DNA of 64,000 nt from Lachnospiraceae bacterium NC2004 (GTDB taxonomy: Bacteria; Bacillota; Clostridia; Lachnospirales; Lachnospiraceae): NCBI GenBank assembly GCA_000621905.1, contig JHXB01000001.1:496001-560000 (forward strand). Reading direction: 5' to 3'. Under the pieces are notes generated by a model. That model did no database searches, had not been told where the DNA came from, and saw only the letters and a program-made list of their open reading frames with translations. Below are positions 17,625 to 26,367 of the stretch, one piece after another. A program made the translations under genes and the position numbers. How positions within the stretch are numbered: the first letter of the stretch is position 1; each line of letters starts with the position of its first letter.

Positions 17625-18644
17625 ATGTTTAAGAAACTCAATGTTAAAGCGACTTTGTTATCATTTGTCATAATGGGTGTATTGATTTTAAATGGATGCG
17701 CTAAGAAGTCGCTTACCAACGAATATACCAATTATCATCAGACCGGCAACTCTTTATCCGCCGGAGCTGTTATAAGCGAAGACTCGGTTAAGCAGGTAGA
17801 AGCTTTTTCCAATGATTTGGCCGTTTTGCCGGAATCATTTAAAAACGCTTTTGATATGACGGATACTAAGAATGTCGGAGAGCTTCTTTTGGTTAATGAT
17901 GATACCAATGAGATTATTTATTCAATGAATTCGATGAAGGAGAGGGCTCCGGCATCTACTACCAAGCTTTTAACCGCATATATCACGCTAATGCATTGTG
18001 ATATGAATGATATGGTTACCGTTAAACATAATATTACACTCGAGAGTGGAGCTGTGGCTCTTTATCTCATGGAGGGTGACCAGATAAGCGTTAAGAACCT
18101 TCTTTATGCGCTTCTTTTGGAATCAGCCAACGATTGTGCTGTTGTTTTGGCAGAACACATCAGTGGAAGTGTTGATGAGTTTGCTAAGCTTATGAATAAG
18201 ACGGCCAACCAATTAGGAGCTACACATTCACATTTCAAGAATCCACATGGACTTGATGCTAAAGGACATTATTCATGTGCTTATGACCTTTATCTGTTCT
18301 TGAAGAATGATCTTGAGATAGAAGAGTTCAGAGAGATTGTTGCTACAAGTGAATACACTGTATCATATCTTAGAAACGGCGAGACCATCAATACTGATGT
18401 CAAGACCACCAACCATTATCTGACTAACGAAGTTGAGACACCAACTGATTTTACCATAATCGGTGGTAAGACAGGTACAACCACCAATGCTGGGCATTGT
18501 CTTACTTTATCTGCTTACAATGATAAGGATCAACAGATTATAGGTATCGTTCTTAATTCTACAGATGTCAATTCATTATATACAACGATGTCTGAACTGA
18601 TTACAGAGAATTACGCATATACACATGATGCAAAAATTGAATAA
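17625..18644 (+). CDS. D-alanyl-D-alanine carboxypeptidase lipoprotein (PBP5/DacF-like)
   Basis: A 339-residue S11 family enzyme that trims the terminal D-Ala from peptidoglycan stems. The lipobox ILNGC (Cys25) predicts a lipid-anchored enzyme rather than the usual C-terminal amphipathic helix, and no such helix is seen. The catalytic set is complete: STTK (Ser111, Lys114), SAN (167-169) and KTGT (282-285). It lacks the C-terminal PBP5_C domain, so it is shorter than PBP5. It starts right after the mgsA terminator (GGGAG before ATG 17625) and ends at another strong terminator. Confidence 0.93.
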   Translation: MFKKLNVKATLLSFVIMGVLILNGCAKKSLTNEYTNYHQTGNSLSAGAVISEDSVKQVEAFSNDLAVLPESFKNAFDMTDTKNVGELLLVNDDTNEIIYSMNSMKERAPASTTKLLTAYITLMHCDMNDMVTVKHNITLESGAVALYLMEGDQISVKNLLYALLLESANDCAVVLAEHISGSVDEFAKLMNKTANQLGATHSHFKNPHGLDAKGHYSCAYDLYLFLKNDLEIEEFREIVATSEYTVSYLRNGETINTDVKTTNHYLTNEVETPTDFTIIGGKTGTTTNAGHCLTLSAYNDKDQQIIGIVLNSTDVNSLYTTMSELITENYAYTHDAKIE

Positions 18645-18654
18645 GAGTTTGGGT

Positions 18655-18695
18655 GAATGGTTTACATAATTTCGTTATGTAAACCATTCTTATTT
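18655..18695 (+). terminator. Strong hairpin terminator after the DD-carboxypeptidase
   Basis: A perfect 15-bp stem (18655-18669 with 18675-18689), loop TTTCG, followed by TTATTTT. The core TTTACATAA/TTATGTAAA also appears in inverted repeats at 25564 and 25636. Confidence 0.88.
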
Positions 18696-18717
18696 TGTAC
18701 TTTTTTTATAAAATATG

Positions 18718-18746
18718 TTGTGTTTCTTGTTATTAAGTGATACAAT
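18718..18746 (+). promoter_or_regulatory. Candidate promoter for the HlyD-like gene and division genes
   Basis: TTGTGT at 18718-18723 and TACAAT at 18741-18746 with a 17-base spacer, between the terminator and the gene at 18799. It would drive the HlyD-like gene, yggS, sepF and divIVA. Confidence 0.5.
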
Positions 18747-18798
18747 ATATTGTGATATTTTGTGTAGAATTGTCATAAGTGTAAATAGGGAGCTTTTT

Positions 18799-20232
18799 AT
18801 GGCTGGAAACAGGAATTATAAACGCAGGAGGAAGCCGGCTGGTAAGCACTATAGGATTAATTTAGCTACAATCATAGCAATGGTTATATTTGTTTATTTT
18901 ATAGCAAGATTTGCAATGACCATCACTAAGCCTAAGATTTCCACCTATGAGGTTACAGCCCAGAAGATATATGACACTATTACTACCAAGGCATTGGCAA
19001 TCAGGGATGAACATGTCGTTTCAACTGATCAGGCGGGGTACATAATTTATTATGTTGCTGATGGAGAGAGAGTAGGTGTCAATTCCGGTGTGTATGCTGT
19101 AGATCTTTCAGGTAGTGTTTATTCGCAGGTGTCCGGTAAAGACAACGATATATCTATCTCTGATGATGATTATATCAATATCAAGAATGTCATCAAGGAC
19201 TACAAGAACTCATATAAAGACAGTGCCTACGGTTCTGTATATGATTTTAAGTATTCGCTTGACAATAACATCATGGAGATAGTCAATGACTCTGTTATCA
19301 AAAAGATTAACAACCTTTCGTCTGATGATTCATTTACTAACAGTCTTAATAAGGTTGTTGCCAATGATACAGGGGTTATATCATATTGCTATGATGGAAT
19401 GGAAGGTCTTAATATAGACAGTATTACTTCCGATTCCTTCAAACACATGGATACCGCTATGAAGCAGATTAGAAGTACTGATCAGTATAAAGCAGGTTCG
19501 CCTGTCTATAGGATTATTAATTCTGAGAATTGGCAGCTTGTATTGGAGCTTAGCAAGGATCAGTATGAACGCATTAAGAATGAAAAGTTCTTGACTGTCA
19601 ATTTCCTTAAGGATGGCTTAACTGCTGAGCGTGCTGCTTCATTTTTCGAGAAGAACGGAAGTTACTTTGTCTCTTTGGACTTCAATAAGTACATGGAGAG
19701 ATATATGGATGACAGATATTTAGATGTTGAGGTTGTCATCAATTCCGTAAGCGGGCTTAAGGTGCCTAATTCAAGTATTGTTGAAGAGGAACTATATGCC
19801 ATTCCTATGGAATACAGTACTATGGCGGATGAAGCGATATCCGGTGTCACTTTTAGTAAGATTACAACAGATGATAAGGGTAAGGAGACTACAACAGTTA
19901 TTGCTCCTAACATTTGTTATGTTGATGAGAAGAATAAGCTTTATTATGTGAGCAAGGTTGATTTATCTGCAGGAGATCAGTTGGTACTTGCTCCTCCGGA
20001 AGATAAAGAAGAGACTGCTATTTCCGGTGAGATTTATACAATCTCCAAGAAGGATAAGTTTAAAGGCGTTTACCTGATTAACAGAGGGTTTACGCAGTTT
20101 ATAGTTATTAACTCATTATATGAGACTGATGATTTCTGTATTGCTGAGGATAAGACGTTATACGGCATTTCAGAATATGATCATATAGTTCTTAACCATA
20201 ATTCGATCGGTGAAGGACAGAGTATTTATTAA
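18799..20232 (+). CDS. HlyD-like membrane-fusion / envelope protein
   Basis: A 477-residue protein with a very basic N-terminus (NYKRRRKPAGK), one transmembrane helix (about 22-42) and a large outside domain with a split lipoyl-like part around residues 65-100. This matches HlyD-family adaptor proteins that Lachnospiraceae carry just upstream of yggS-sepF. There is no cognate exporter nearby, so it may serve in division or envelope assembly; that is inference. ATG 18799 (TAGGGAG upstream) is preferred to an in-frame ATG at 18715, which lies in the promoter. It ends 17 bases before yggS. Confidence 0.65.
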   Translation: MAGNRNYKRRRKPAGKHYRINLATIIAMVIFVYFIARFAMTITKPKISTYEVTAQKIYDTITTKALAIRDEHVVSTDQAGYIIYYVADGERVGVNSGVYAVDLSGSVYSQVSGKDNDISISDDDYINIKNVIKDYKNSYKDSAYGSVYDFKYSLDNNIMEIVNDSVIKKINNLSSDDSFTNSLNKVVANDTGVISYCYDGMEGLNIDSITSDSFKHMDTAMKQIRSTDQYKAGSPVYRIINSENWQLVLELSKDQYERIKNEKFLTVNFLKDGLTAERAASFFEKNGSYFVSLDFNKYMERYMDDRYLDVEVVINSVSGLKVPNSSIVEEELYAIPMEYSTMADEAISGVTFSKITTDDKGKETTTVIAPNICYVDEKNKLYYVSKVDLSAGDQLVLAPPEDKEETAISGEIYTISKKDKFKGVYLINRGFTQFIVINSLYETDDFCIAEDKTLYGISEYDHIVLNHNSIGEGQSIY

Positions 20233-20249
20233 GATTGGAAGTGATTGGG

Positions 20250-20942
20250 TTGCTTAAAGAGCAGCTTGAAGATGTTAAAAAGCGCATTGCAGAAGCGTGC
20301 GAGAGGTCTGGTAGGAGCATTGATGATGTTACTTTGATTGCTGTCAGCAAGACCAAACCGCTTAGCGATGTTGAGGAAGTTCTTGATCTGGGCACCAAAG
20401 AATTTGGCGAAAACAAGGTTCAGGAGCTTGTTGATAAATATGAACACATCAAGGAGCCTGTTAATTGGCATATGATTGGTCATTTGCAGACCAATAAAGT
20501 CAAGTATATAGTTGATAAGGTTAAGCTTATTCATTCCGTTGATTCACTTAAACTTGCCGAGACTATTTCTAAAGAGGCTGTCAAGAGAGATGTAAGTGTT
20601 GATGTATTGATTGAAGTTAATGTTGCCGAGGAAGAAAGCAAGTTTGGAATTAAGCTTGATGAAGTTGTAAGTCTGGTTAAGAGTGTTTCGGCACTTCCTA
20701 ACATTTGCATTAAGGGACTAATGACTATCGCACCTTTCGTTGATGATCCTGAGGACAATCGAGAGGTATTTCGTTCACTTCATGATATGGCTTCAGAGAT
20801 TGAGGCCTTGAATATACCTAATGTTTCCATGAAAGAATTATCCATGGGAATGACCAATGACTTTGAGGTAGCAATCGAAGAGGGCGCTACCTATGTAAGA
20901 GTTGGTACTGCGATTTTTGGAACTCGTAATTACAACATATAA
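20250..20942 (+). CDS. YggS family PLP homeostasis protein
   Basis: A 230-residue single-domain PLP-binding protein of the YggS/PROSC family, which buffers pyridoxal phosphate and has no known catalysis. The PLP lysine is Lys34 in AVSKTKP. The family pattern FGENKVQEL, WHMIGHLQTNK and the C-terminal LSMGMTNDFEVAI are present. I prefer TTG 20250 (protein start MLKEQL, as in homologues; GGAAGTG upstream) to TTG 20235. The yggS-sepF-divIVA order is standard in Firmicutes and reflects the division cluster. Confidence 0.93.
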   Translation: MLKEQLEDVKKRIAEACERSGRSIDDVTLIAVSKTKPLSDVEEVLDLGTKEFGENKVQELVDKYEHIKEPVNWHMIGHLQTNKVKYIVDKVKLIHSVDSLKLAETISKEAVKRDVSVDVLIEVNVAEEESKFGIKLDEVVSLVKSVSALPNICIKGLMTIAPFVDDPEDNREVFRSLHDMASEIEALNIPNVSMKELSMGMTNDFEVAIEEGATYVRVGTAIFGTRNYNI

Positions 20943-20954
20943 AGGAGAAGTATT

Positions 20955-21563
20955 ATGGGATTTTTAAACAACTTACTTGATTCAATGGGATTAAGAGATG
21001 AGGATTTCGATGACGATTACGATCTTGAAGAAGAAGAGTATGAAGAGGCTCCTCGTTCCGGTAGCGGACTTTTTGGCCGCAAGAAGAGAGAAGAGGATGA
21101 CTATGAGGAAGAGTCATTTAGTAAGACTTACTCTACCAAGCCGACACCTCAGCCTCAGCAGACAGTAGCACCTACCAAGACTACTGCATTTAAGCCTAGG
21201 TCTACTTCTTCGTCAACATATCAGAATGTACCTAGAAGTAACACCAAGCTTGTGCCTATCAGCAATAGCGGTACTAATGACATTTTCATTATTAAGCCGG
21301 TTGATGATACAGAGTGCTGGACTGTTATAGATTATCTTAAGGAAGGCAAGTCAGTCATTCTTAACCTTGATGGTATGGATATTACTAAGGCACAGCATAT
21401 TATCGATATTATCGTTGGAAGTTGCTATACACTTGAGGGTTCAATCAAGCAGATTTCTGCATGTGTATTTGTTGCCGGACCAAGCAGCGTAGATATCAGT
21501 GGTGATTTCTATCAGCAGGTTGTTTCAGGCGGCGGTTCGTTCATTGATTTGGCTAAGAGATAA
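20955..21563 (+). CDS. sepF: Cell division protein SepF
   Basis: A 202-residue FtsZ-bundling membrane anchor. The N-terminal MGFLNNLLDSMGL helix targets the membrane. An acidic then Pro/Gln/Thr/Ser-rich linker (about 15-105) follows, and the C-terminal SepF domain (about 110-202) carries IKPVDDTECWTVIDYL and the GxSF tail. AAAGGAG precedes ATG 20955. It sits between yggS and divIVA. Confidence 0.94.
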   Translation: MGFLNNLLDSMGLRDEDFDDDYDLEEEEYEEAPRSGSGLFGRKKREEDDYEEESFSKTYSTKPTPQPQQTVAPTKTTAFKPRSTSSSTYQNVPRSNTKLVPISNSGTNDIFIIKPVDDTECWTVIDYLKEGKSVILNLDGMDITKAQHIIDIIVGSCYTLEGSIKQISACVFVAGPSSVDISGDFYQQVVSGGGSFIDLAKR

Positions 21564-21577
21564 TTTAGGAGGTTATT

Positions 21578-22357
21578 ATGCTATCAGCAGACGATATTCT
21601 TGATAAGAGATTTGAGAAGGGCAGAGGTTATGACAAGAAGGAAGTTGACGACTTTATGCAGAGCGTCTATGATTCATACCTTGAACTTCAGAAGAGAAAT
21701 GTTGAATCTGAGGACAAAATCAGAAGTTTAAGTAGTGTTATTGAACATTACAAGGCTATTGAAGATTCGCTTCAGAAGGCTTTAATATTGGCCGAGAAGA
21801 CTGCGGATGAGACTATACAGACTGCACGTCTTAAGGCAGAGAGTATTATAAGAGAAGCCAACAACAAAGCCGACGGCATTATACGTGAGGCTGAGATTAA
21901 AGCGGAATCATTTGCACAGGATTCACATTCAGAGCTTGAGGCCGTTCACAGTAAGACTATCGGTCTTATGCAGGAATATGTACGATATAAATCTCAGTTT
22001 AACAAGCTTATTCAGGATCAGATTGAGCTTCTTAACGGTTCAAGATTTGATATTCAGAACAATGATCTTTTAGCTTTCAAGAAGATGAGCGAGACCATCG
22101 CTGATGAAGAATATGCTGATACGATTCCTCTTCCTGATGTTACTGCTGAAGAGGCTAAGTCTACATTTTCAAGCGTTAACTTTGGAGATATAGAAGAGAC
22201 TGATACCAATTATGAATCTGCAATTCCTGAGAAGCCTGATAGCGTTGAAGTGTTTAGAGGTATTAAGGCTGATGATGAGATCAACAAGCTTGATTATCTC
22301 AATGCAGCTGAGCGCCTTAACGAAGAGGCTTTTAAGAAGAGTGATGATGATAAATGA
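21578..22357 (+). CDS. divIVA: DivIVA domain cell division / polarity protein
   Basis: A 259-residue protein with the N-terminal DivIVA membrane-binding region (FEKGRGYDKKEVDDFMQSV, about residues 12-30) followed by a long coiled coil with Ala/Glu heptads (about 35-165) and an acidic C-terminal tail. It marks negatively curved membrane at septa and poles. TAGGAGG precedes ATG 21578, 15 bases after sepF. The tail after residue about 175 is variable and presumably a partner-binding part. Confidence 0.92.
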   Translation: MLSADDILDKRFEKGRGYDKKEVDDFMQSVYDSYLELQKRNVESEDKIRSLSSVIEHYKAIEDSLQKALILAEKTADETIQTARLKAESIIREANNKADGIIREAEIKAESFAQDSHSELEAVHSKTIGLMQEYVRYKSQFNKLIQDQIELLNGSRFDIQNNDLLAFKKMSETIADEEYADTIPLPDVTAEEAKSTFSSVNFGDIEETDTNYESAIPEKPDSVEVFRGIKADDEINKLDYLNAAERLNEEAFKKSDDDK

Positions 22358-22450
22358 ACTGTAGATGACATTCTTAATAACTATGTTAAATTACTCGATG
22401 ATGATTTATAAACTATTATCTTCGGGTAATTTATTTTTGGAGGACATAAT

Positions 22451-23572
22451 ATGAATAGCGAGATACTGATTAATGCAGACAGATTACCGGTTAGATATAA
22501 TGATAAACCATGTTATGATATCGTATTTAGAGATAGTTTTGATGACCTTGTGTCCGAGATAGATTCTGTTGTTAATCTTGAAGGAAGAAAGGTTTGTATT
22601 GTTACCGAGACGACTGTTTCACAGCATTATCTTGATGAGGTTAAAGGACATCTTAATGGTTCATCCTGTGATTTTGTGGGCGATTTTACATTTGCCGCAG
22701 GAGAAGCATCTAAAAATCTTGATGTTGTAAGGGATTTGTATGAGTATTTAATCCTTAATAGATTCGAGAGACGAGACATTCTTGTTGCTTTAGGTGGTGG
22801 CGTTGTCGGTGATTTAACCGGATATGCTGCAGCGACGTATCTTAGAGGCGTTGATTTTATTCAGGTTCCTACAAGTCTGCTTTCACAGGTAGACAGTTCG
22901 ATCGGCGGCAAAACCGGTGTTGACTTTGACTCATACAAAAACATGGTTGGCGCGTTTCATATGCCAAAGCTTGTTTATATTAATATTGCTACACTTAAGA
23001 CGTTGAGCAGGAGAGAGTATCTCTCAGGTATGGGTGAAGTTGTTAAGTATGGTATTATCAGAGACAAAGTGTTCTTTGATTGGATTATGGAGCATGCCGA
23101 TGAGATTAAGGCATTAGATACCGAGATTGTTAAGGCTATGGTTTACAGAAGCTGCGACAACAAACGAGAAGTGGTAGAAGAGGATCCTAAGGAACAGGGT
23201 GTTAGGGCTTTACTTAATTTTGGTCATACTTTAGGTCATGCTATTGAGAAGTTGACTAATTTTAAGTTCCTTCACGGAGAATGCGTAGGAGTTGGAAGTA
23301 TATTAGCCGCTGAGATTTCTAAAGATCTTGGTGATATCGATAACGATACAGTTAATGCTATAAAGGATTCATTTTCTACTTTTGAATTTCCTGATATTAT
23401 TGAATATGATGTTGATGAGGTTGTTAAGACGACCAAATCTGACAAGAAAATGTCAAAGGGACAGATTAAATTTGTTTTGATTAAGTCTATCGGTGATGCT
23501 TACTTAAGCCTTGATGTTACCGATGACAATATGAGCAAAGTATTAAAGGAGTACAAAGATGCTAGAGGATAA
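22451..23572 (+). CDS. aroB: 3-dehydroquinate synthase AroB
   Basis: A 373-residue NAD- and metal-dependent enzyme of the shikimate pathway that cyclises DAHP to dehydroquinate. Motifs: GGGVVGDLTGYAAATYLRG (about 116-134), the QVPTSLLSQVDSSIGGKTG segment, and metal-binding NFGHTLGHAIE. TTGGAGG precedes ATG 22451. Its 3' end overlaps lspA by 14 bases. The 93-base gap after divIVA contains an imperfect inverted repeat ending TTATTTTT (about 22384-22437) that may act as a weak terminator. Confidence 0.97.
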   Translation: MNSEILINADRLPVRYNDKPCYDIVFRDSFDDLVSEIDSVVNLEGRKVCIVTETTVSQHYLDEVKGHLNGSSCDFVGDFTFAAGEASKNLDVVRDLYEYLILNRFERRDILVALGGGVVGDLTGYAAATYLRGVDFIQVPTSLLSQVDSSIGGKTGVDFDSYKNMVGAFHMPKLVYINIATLKTLSRREYLSGMGEVVKYGIIRDKVFFDWIMEHADEIKALDTEIVKAMVYRSCDNKREVVEEDPKEQGVRALLNFGHTLGHAIEKLTNFKFLHGECVGVGSILAAEISKDLGDIDNDTVNAIKDSFSTFEFPDIIEYDVDEVVKTTKSDKKMSKGQIKFVLIKSIGDAYLSLDVTDDNMSKVLKEYKDARG

Positions 23573-24086
23573 TAAGTCTAAGGCTAAAGTGTTTATACTT
23601 AGTGCTTTAACATTTGCCATATTATACGCATTGGACAGATTAAGTAAATACATGGCTGTAGTTAAGCTAAAAGACAATGAACCTGTCAAGTTTTTTGGCG
23701 ATAGTTTTGAACTGTTTTATCTTGAAAATCAGGGTGCAGCGTGGGGGATACTTTCAGGAAAGATATGGCTGCTCATAATATTTACGGCGATAGTCTTATG
23801 TCTGCTTTTGTTTTTCTATTACAGAATCCCTAACGACAAGCATTTTCTTATGCTTAGAATCGCGTTGCTTCTTATTATTTCAGGGGCACTTGGCAACATT
23901 ATTGACAGAATCAGATTTAAATATGTTATTGATTTCTTGTATGCCAAGTTTATTGATTTTCCTGTTTTTAATGTGGCTGATTGCTATGTGACAGTCGGTA
24001 CATTTATGCTTATTATCGGATTATTGTTTGTGTATAAGGATTCTGAACTTGGATTCTGGTTTCTTGACAGCAAATCGGAGGAATGA
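23559..24086 (+). CDS. lspA: Lipoprotein signal peptidase LspA
   Basis: A 175-residue four-helix membrane aspartyl protease that removes signal peptides from lipoproteins. The catalytic aspartates lie in GNIIDR (near 110) and FNVADCYV (near 137). NQGAAWGIL is the conserved outer loop. AAGGAG precedes ATG 23559, inside the end of aroB. Its stop overlaps the next start (ATGA). It should process the lipoproteins at 17625 and 52824. Confidence 0.96.
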   Translation: MLEDNKSKAKVFILSALTFAILYALDRLSKYMAVVKLKDNEPVKFFGDSFELFYLENQGAAWGILSGKIWLLIIFTAIVLCLLLFFYYRIPNDKHFLMLRIALLLIISGALGNIIDRIRFKYVIDFLYAKFIDFPVFNVADCYVTVGTFMLIIGLLFVYKDSELGFWFLDSKSEE

Positions 24087-25006
24087 TTGTGGAAGGCAGA
24101 GAATTTACATTTACTGTTGATACTCCCGGAGTTAGGATTGATGCATTTCTAAGCAATGAGATTGCTGATTTATCGCGTTCATTTATCCAGAAGTTAATAG
24201 AAGATGAGTCCATCCTGGTAAATGATAAAGCGACCAAGAGCAACTATAAGATTAGATTGAATGACAAGATATATGTGTGTATTCCGGAACCTAAAGAGGT
24301 TGAGATTGTACCAGAGAATATTCCTTTAGACATTGTATATGAGGATGATGATATTATAATCATTAATAAACCTAAGGGGATGGTAGTTCATCCGGCTGCT
24401 GGCCATTTATCGGGCACATTAGTCAATGCTTTGATGTATCACTGTAAGGATAATCTTAGTGGTATCAACGGGGAGTTGCGTCCGGGAATTGTTCATAGGA
24501 TTGACAGAGATACTACAGGGCTTATTGTTGCCTGTAAAAATGATATAGCTCATAAGTTTATCGCTGAACAATTAGCTGTTCATTCTATTACAAGAAAATA
24601 TCAAGCAATTGTGTATGGCAATATCAAGGAGGATACAGGTACTATAGATGCGCCTATTTACAGACATCCTCAGGATAGAAAACGCATGGCTGTTGTTAAA
24701 AATGGTAAAGAAGCTGTAACTCATTATAAAGTTATTGAGCGGTTCGGAGATTATACTCATATTGAATGTCAATTAGAAACCGGTAGAACTCATCAGATTC
24801 GTGTACATATGTCATATATCAAGCATCCTTTACTTGGTGATGAGGTATATGGCAATCCTAACAAGAAGTTTAAACTGGAAGGTCAATGCTTACACGCTAA
24901 GACTTTAGGATTTATACACCCAAATACTAAGGAATATATTGAGTTTGATTCCGAGCTTCCGGAGTATTTTAATAAGCTTATATTAAGGCTTAGAAATGGT
25001 AATTAA
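24083..25006 (+). CDS. rluD: RluA/RluD family 23S rRNA pseudouridine synthase
   Basis: A 307-residue protein with an N-terminal S4 RNA-binding domain (about 13-75) and an RluA-type catalytic domain. The catalytic Asp is in HRIDRDTTG (near 137). NKPKGMVVHPAAGH and GRTHQIRVH are family motifs. The start ATG 24083 overlaps the lspA stop, with GGAGG just upstream. The lspA-rluD pair is the usual Firmicute order (RluD or YlyB type). The exact target uridines cannot be read from sequence. Confidence 0.92.
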   Translation: MIVEGREFTFTVDTPGVRIDAFLSNEIADLSRSFIQKLIEDESILVNDKATKSNYKIRLNDKIYVCIPEPKEVEIVPENIPLDIVYEDDDIIIINKPKGMVVHPAAGHLSGTLVNALMYHCKDNLSGINGELRPGIVHRIDRDTTGLIVACKNDIAHKFIAEQLAVHSITRKYQAIVYGNIKEDTGTIDAPIYRHPQDRKRMAVVKNGKEAVTHYKVIERFGDYTHIECQLETGRTHQIRVHMSYIKHPLLGDEVYGNPNKKFKLEGQCLHAKTLGFIHPNTKEYIEFDSELPEYFNKLILRLRNGN

Positions 25007-25086
25007 AGGCTTTTTAATTTTATTGTAATAATTACCATATAACAATCATTTTATATAATTTTTTTATCAAAAATACCAAAAATCAG

Positions 25087-25115
25087 TTGAAGACTAGATA
25101 AATAAATAGTATAAT
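25087..25115 (+). promoter_or_regulatory. Sigma-A promoter for the acidic small protein
   Basis: TTGAAG at 25087-25092 and TATAAT at 25110-25115, spacer 17, about 58 bases before the gene at 25174. A small ACAGGA/TCCTGT hairpin lies near the start of the leader. Confidence 0.72.
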
Positions 25116-25173
25116 GTATTTGTGACAGGAATCATTTCTCCTGTTATACTTTCTATCTAAGGAGGCATGTGGT

Positions 25174-25515
25174 ATGATTTTTTCTGAATCAGATGACGGC
25201 GTTATCGATTTGAACGAGATCGAAGACGACGATGATGGAGTTCTTGATTTGAACGCTTTAGACGATGATGATTCTAAAGATACCAAGAAGAAATCCAAGA
25301 AATCTAAGAAGAGCGAGGAGGACACTAGCAAGATGACTAAAGAACAGAAGGCTGCATATAAGAAAAGAGAAGCTAAGATTTTAGAGGCAGAGCTTGATTT
25401 TACCAAATCAATAATTGATGATGATGATTTTGATGACATCTATAAGGACAATATTAAGTTCTTGCTTGAGATTGCTGAGAAGTATAAAAAGACTTTAGTA
25501 AAAGACGAAGATTAA
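25174..25515 (+). CDS. Acidic/basic low-complexity small protein, unknown
   Basis: A 113-residue protein that I do not recognise. It has an Asp/Glu-rich first third with two near-repeats (GVIDLNEIEDDD and GVLDLNALDDDD), a lysine block (KKKSKKSKKSEE, about 39-50), then a helical Lys/Glu-rich end. There is no signal peptide or membrane segment. AAGGAGG lies 9 bases before ATG 25174, and it has its own promoter and terminator, so it is a well-expressed single-gene unit. It could be a nucleic-acid or ribosome-associated protein; that is a guess. Confidence 0.65.
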   Translation: MIFSESDDGVIDLNEIEDDDDGVLDLNALDDDDSKDTKKKSKKSKKSEEDTSKMTKEQKAAYKKREAKILEAELDFTKSIIDDDDFDDIYKDNIKFLLEIAEKYKKTLVKDED

Positions 25516-25523
25516 TTACTATG

Positions 25524-25555
25524 ATAAGCAGGGATATTTTCCCTGCTTATTTTTC
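25524..25555 (+). terminator. Intrinsic terminator after the acidic protein gene
   Basis: Perfect 10-bp stem ATAAGCAGGG/CCCTGCTTAT (25524-25533 with 25541-25550), loop ATATTTT, then TTTTC. Confidence 0.87.
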
Positions 25556-25563
25556 TTATTATT

Positions 25564-25610
25564 TATTTATAATAGTTAACATAATGAATTTATGTTAACT
25601 ATTATAAATA
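25564..25610. repeat. Perfect 21-bp inverted repeat
   Basis: Arms 25564-25584 and 25590-25610 are exact reverse complements around TGAAT. It is AT-rich and has no T run after it, so it is not a classical terminator, and it lies directly after one. It shares the core ACATAA/TTATGT with the repeats at 25636 and 18655. It may be a protein-binding site or a small palindromic element. Confidence 0.8.
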
Positions 25611-25635
25611 GAACTAGATTGTACCATGTGTTTAG

Positions 25636-25658
25636 TTTACATAAATAATTTATGTAAA
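25636..25658. promoter_or_regulatory. 10-bp inverted repeat just upstream of the cytidylate-kinase-like gene (operator candidate)
   Basis: TTTACATAAA (25636-25645) and TTTATGTAAA (25649-25658) flank TAA. It ends two bases before the AGGAGG site of the gene at 25673 and overlaps a possible -10 (TAAATA, 25642-25647) paired with TTGTAC at 25619. Position suggests a repressor site or a hairpin controlling translation. Confidence 0.5.
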
Positions 25659-25672
25659 TAGGAGGTGTTTTT

Positions 25673-26296
25673 ATGAGTAAATCAATTATAACCATAGGAA
25701 GACAATTTGGTAGCGGAGGTCACGAGATTGCTGAGAAATTAGCTTCCAAACTTGATGTACCTTTTTATGATAAGGAGCTTTTGAAGCGTGCCGCTAAAGA
25801 AAGTGGATTATGTGAAGAGATTTTCGAGAACTTCGATGAGAAGCCTAGTTCCAGCTTTCTTTACTCATTAGTAATGGATCCTTATTCTTTCGGATATCCG
25901 GGCAACGGATATGAGATGCCGCTTAATCATAAAGTATTCCTTGCTGCATTTGACACAATTAAGAAGATTGCAGAAGAGGGGCCGAGCGTTATTGTTGGTA
26001 GATGTGCGGATTATGCATTACAGGATTTTGATAATGTTATCTCTATATTTATCAAAGCGCCTATTGATGACAGGATTAAGCGTATTTCCGACAAATACGA
26101 GCTTACTGAGCTTAAGGCTAAAGATATGATTTACAAGAAGGATAAGCAACGCGCAGGTTATTATAATTATTATTCTACCAAGAAATGGGCTGATATTAAG
26201 AGTTATGATCTTATTATTGACAGTAAGGTTCTTGGGATTGATGGAACTGTGGATTTGTTGGCGGATTATGTTAAGCGTGTTGATGAAGCGGATTAG
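25673..26296 (+). CDS. Cytidylate kinase-like family protein
   Basis: A 207-residue P-loop protein of the cytidylate kinase-like (AAA_26) family. The N-terminal loop GRQFGSGGHEIA has the family's GSGG in place of the Gly-Lys-Ser/Thr of true CMP kinase, so the lysine normally binding phosphate is absent, as is typical for this group. VIVGRCADYAL and the DDRIKRI lid follow. The substrate is unknown; a nucleotide or phosphorylated metabolite is likely. AGGAGG precedes ATG 25673. The gene stands alone between inverted repeats and a terminator. Confidence 0.85.
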   Translation: MSKSIITIGRQFGSGGHEIAEKLASKLDVPFYDKELLKRAAKESGLCEEIFENFDEKPSSSFLYSLVMDPYSFGYPGNGYEMPLNHKVFLAAFDTIKKIAEEGPSVIVGRCADYALQDFDNVISIFIKAPIDDRIKRISDKYELTELKAKDMIYKKDKQRAGYYNYYSTKKWADIKSYDLIIDSKVLGIDGTVDLLADYVKRVDEAD

Positions 26297-26318
26297 TTAT
26301 ATAGTTATATTGTAATAA

Positions 26319-26352
26319 AACCGGCATTCTATGTTTAGAGTGTCGGCTTTTT
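26319..26352 (+). terminator. Terminator after the cytidylate-kinase-like gene
   Basis: Stem AACCGGCATTCT with AGAGTGTCGGCTT (two G-U type pairs) around ATGTTT, followed by TTTTT. It lies about 25 bases after the stop codon. Confidence 0.78.
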
Positions 26353-26367
26353 ATGATTAAGGCACTC

